Origin: Akkermansia muciniphila
Lineage (GTDB): Bacteria; Verrucomicrobiota; Verrucomicrobiia; Verrucomicrobiales; Akkermansiaceae
Assembly: GCA_945870545.1 (NCBI GenBank)
Contig: CAMBTF010000059.1
Coordinates: 1-8,325 of the forward strand
Length of the DNA stretch: 8,325 nucleotides
Direction: 5' to 3'
The notes beneath the pieces are model-generated. The model made no database searches. It was not told where the DNA came from and saw only the letters and a program-made list of their open reading frames with translations. Each line of letters opens with the position of its first letter. Position 1 is the stretch's first letter. The translations under genes and the position numbers were made by a program. Shown piece after piece: positions 6,788 through 8,325 of this stretch.

Positions 6788-7195
6788 ATGGTTCGCATCC
6801 AACTCTCCTACCAAGGCGGCCTGCGCTGCTCCGCCACCCACGAGCCTTCCGGCAACACCATCAGCACCGACGCGCCGCTCGACAACAACGGGCGCGGCGA
6901 GGCCTTTTCCCCCACTGATCTCGTCGCCACCGCCCTCGGCGCTTGCATGGCCACCGTGATGGGCATCGTCGCGGAAAGGAAAGACATCCCCCTCGAAGGC
7001 CTGCGCATCGAAGTCCGCAAACACATGTCCGAGGACGCGCCGCGCCGGATCGCCCGCCTTGAGGTCGATCTCCACATGCCCGTTCCCGCCGACCACCCCG
7101 AGCGCAAGCTTCTCGAAAGCGCCGCCCGCGGCTGCCCCGTCCACCACTCCCTCCATCCGGACATCGAGACCGTGTTCAACTGGATCTGGGCCTGA
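6788..7195 (+). CDS. OsmC family protein (peroxiredoxin-like)
   Basis: This 135-residue cytoplasmic protein has the compact OsmC/Ohr layout and size. The signature S-P-T-D-L-V-A-T-A-L-G-A-C-M at 41-54 carries the first conserved cysteine, C53. The second, C116, sits in R-G-C-P-V-H-H-S-L near the C-terminus. In OsmC and Ohr proteins this cysteine pair reduces organic hydroperoxides using lipoyl or thiol donors; this subgroup is often annotated only as OsmC family, and the exact substrate is unknown. E38, just before the first helix, may correspond to a conserved acidic residue of the family. The gene has its own 88-nt upstream gap with a possible promoter and inverted repeat. The next gene follows after 33 nt and is probably on the same transcript. 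The region before ATG 6788 is rich in A and C and has no Shine-Dalgarno sequence. Confidence 0.92.
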   Translation: MVRIQLSYQGGLRCSATHEPSGNTISTDAPLDNNGRGEAFSPTDLVATALGACMATVMGIVAERKDIPLEGLRIEVRKHMSEDAPRRIARLEVDLHMPVPADHPERKLLESAARGCPVHHSLHPDIETVFNWIWA

Positions 7196-7228
7196 ACATT
7201 TTTCCCAACCAACCTCTCCATAGAAACC

Positions 7229-8325
7229 ATGCATAACATCCTCATCATCGGAGCCGGCGGGGTCGGCAGCGTCGTCGCCCACAAATGCGCCATGCTTGCC
7301 GAAACCTTCGGCGAAATCACCCTGGCCTCCCGCACCCTTTCCAAATGCGACGACATCGCCGCCTCCGTGAAAGCCCGCACTGGCCGCGAAATCGCCACCG
7401 CCAAGGTCGATGCCGACGACTCCGACGAAACCGCCGCCCTCATCCAGAAAACCGGCGCGAAGCTGCTCATCAACGTCGCCCTCCCCTACCAGGATCTCAA
7501 CCTCATGGACGCCTGCCTCAAGGCCGGCATTCACTACATGGACACCGCGAACTACGAGCCGCTCGACGTCGCGAAGTTCGAGTATTCCTGGCAGTGGGCC
7601 TATCAGGAAAAATTCGAGAAGGCGGGCCTTTCCGCCCTTCTCGGCTCCGGCTTCGACCCCGGCGTCACCAATGTTTTCACCGCCTGGGCGCTGAAACACC
7701 ATTTCGATGAGATCCATACCCTCGACATCATCGATGTGAACGGCGGCGACCACGGCCGTGCTTTCGCCACGAATTTCAACCCCGAGATCAACATCCGTGA
7801 GGTCACCGCCGAGTGCCGCCATTGGGAGGACGGGAAATTCGTCGAGACCGCGCCGATGTCCCTCCATCAGCCCTTCACCTGCCCGGATGGAGTCGGCACA
7901 TACGAGATTTATCGTATGTACCACGAGGAGCTGGAATCGCTGGTGAAACATATCCCCACCATCCGCCGCGCCCAGTTCTGGATGTCGTTTTCACAAAATT
8001 ACATCAACCACCTCCAAGTGCTCCAGAACGTCGGCATGACCCGCATCGACGAAGTGGAATACAACGGCGTGAAAATTGTGCCCCTCCAGTTTCTCAAAGC
8101 CGTCCTGCCCAACCCCGGCGACCTCGGCGAGACCACCAAAGGCAGGACCTGCATCGGCAACGTGATCACCGGCGTCAAAAACGGAGCGCCGAAAGCAATC
8201 TACATCTACAACATCTGCGACCACGAGGCCTGCTTCGCGGAGGTTGGCTCCCAAGCCATCTCCTACACCACCGGCGTGCCCGCCATGATCGGCGCGAAAC
8301 AGATGCTCACCGGCGGCTGGGCCAA
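7229..8325 (+). CDS. Carboxynorspermidine/carboxyspermidine dehydrogenase, saccharopine dehydrogenase family (3' truncated by window edge)
   Basis: The frame from ATG 7229 stays open to the window end and gives 365 residues, probably all but the last few dozen of a protein usually near 400. The N-terminal Rossmann fold shows G8-A-G10-G-V-G13 after a short beta strand. Further along are L-L-I-N-V-A-L-P-Y-Q-D-L, Y-M-D-T-A-N-Y-E-P, G-S-G-F-D-P-G-V-T-N, N-G-G-D-H-G, F-N-P-E-I-N-I-R-E-V-T, P-L-Q-F-L-K-A-V-L-P and S-Q-A-I-S-Y-T-T-G-V-P-A-M-I-G-A, which I recognise as the carboxynorspermidine dehydrogenase branch rather than lysine saccharopine dehydrogenase. The enzyme uses NADPH to join aspartate semialdehyde with diaminopropane or putrescine, making the carboxy-polyamine that a decarboxylase (NspC) converts to norspermidine or spermidine. 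That decarboxylase is not in the window. It lies 33 nt after the OsmC gene, with no ribosome binding site visible. Confidence 0.9.
   Translation, partial: MHNILIIGAGGVGSVVAHKCAMLAETFGEITLASRTLSKCDDIAASVKARTGREIATAKVDADDSDETAALIQKTGAKLLINVALPYQDLNLMDACLKAGIHYMDTANYEPLDVAKFEYSWQWAYQEKFEKAGLSALLGSGFDPGVTNVFTAWALKHHFDEIHTLDIIDVNGGDHGRAFATNFNPEINIREVTAECRHWEDGKFVETAPMSLHQPFTCPDGVGTYEIYRMYHEELESLVKHIPTIRRAQFWMSFSQNYINHLQVLQNVGMTRIDEVEYNGVKIVPLQFLKAVLPNPGDLGETTKGRTCIGNVITGVKNGAPKAIYIYNICDHEACFAEVGSQAISYTTGVPAMIGAKQMLTGGWA

Noticed and set aside
6737..7951. 404-residue minus-strand open frame
   Set aside because: It lies opposite two genes with clear family motifs (OsmC and carboxynorspermidine dehydrogenase); its sequence is low-complexity G/V/D-rich, as expected of a shadow.
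1..8325. CRISPR array, tRNA, rRNA, transposase or prophage genes
   Set aside because: Looked for and not seen; the only repeat of note is at 3997-4114.

Overview
The window is a GC-rich, densely coded bacterial segment with every supported gene on the + strand. Gene content points to Verrucomicrobiota, or a related PVC lineage such as Planctomycetota: a PIN-PhoH fusion, an ECF sigma factor next to a membrane Ser/Thr kinase with PEGA and FGE-like domains, a carboxynorspermidine dehydrogenase and a DUF2934-type C-terminus. This assignment is an inference from gene families; no rRNA or other marker gene is present.

Layout: (1) 2-76, the last 24 codons of a small DUF2934-like protein. (2) 77-294, a gap holding a good sigma70-type promoter (137-164) and a long pyrimidine-rich leader. 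(3) 295-1833, a PIN-PhoH RNA-processing ATPase. (4) 1888-3267, an AI-2E/PerM-family membrane protein with an acidic insert. (5) 3329-3994, an ECF-type sigma factor. (6) 3997-4114, an inverted repeat built from 7-bp units that fills the sigma-kinase gap. (7) 4117-6699, a membrane Ser/Thr kinase with the extracytoplasmic order PEGA, half-FGE, PEGA, FGE-like. (8) 6700-6787, a short intergenic region with a perfect 6-bp inverted repeat. (9) 6788-7195, an OsmC-family protein. (10) 7229-8325, a carboxynorspermidine dehydrogenase that runs off the right edge, so it has no stop codon here.

The most interesting unit is the sigma factor and kinase pair (3329-6699). The kinase has a cytoplasmic catalytic domain, one membrane span and about 555 residues outside. 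That outer part ends in an FGE fold lacking the catalytic cysteine pair, so it looks like a ligand-sensing module. No anti-sigma factor lies within the window. Ser/Thr kinases encoded next to ECF sigma factors are a known arrangement in PVC bacteria, and in at least one other phylum a kinase is known to activate its ECF partner by phosphorylation. I infer the same logic here. The ectodomain also shows an apparent internal duplication in which the first FGE copy has decayed to its N-terminal half. The PhoH, PerM, OsmC and polyamine genes look like ordinary housekeeping or stress genes. OsmC and the dehydrogenase are 33 nt apart and may be co-transcribed.
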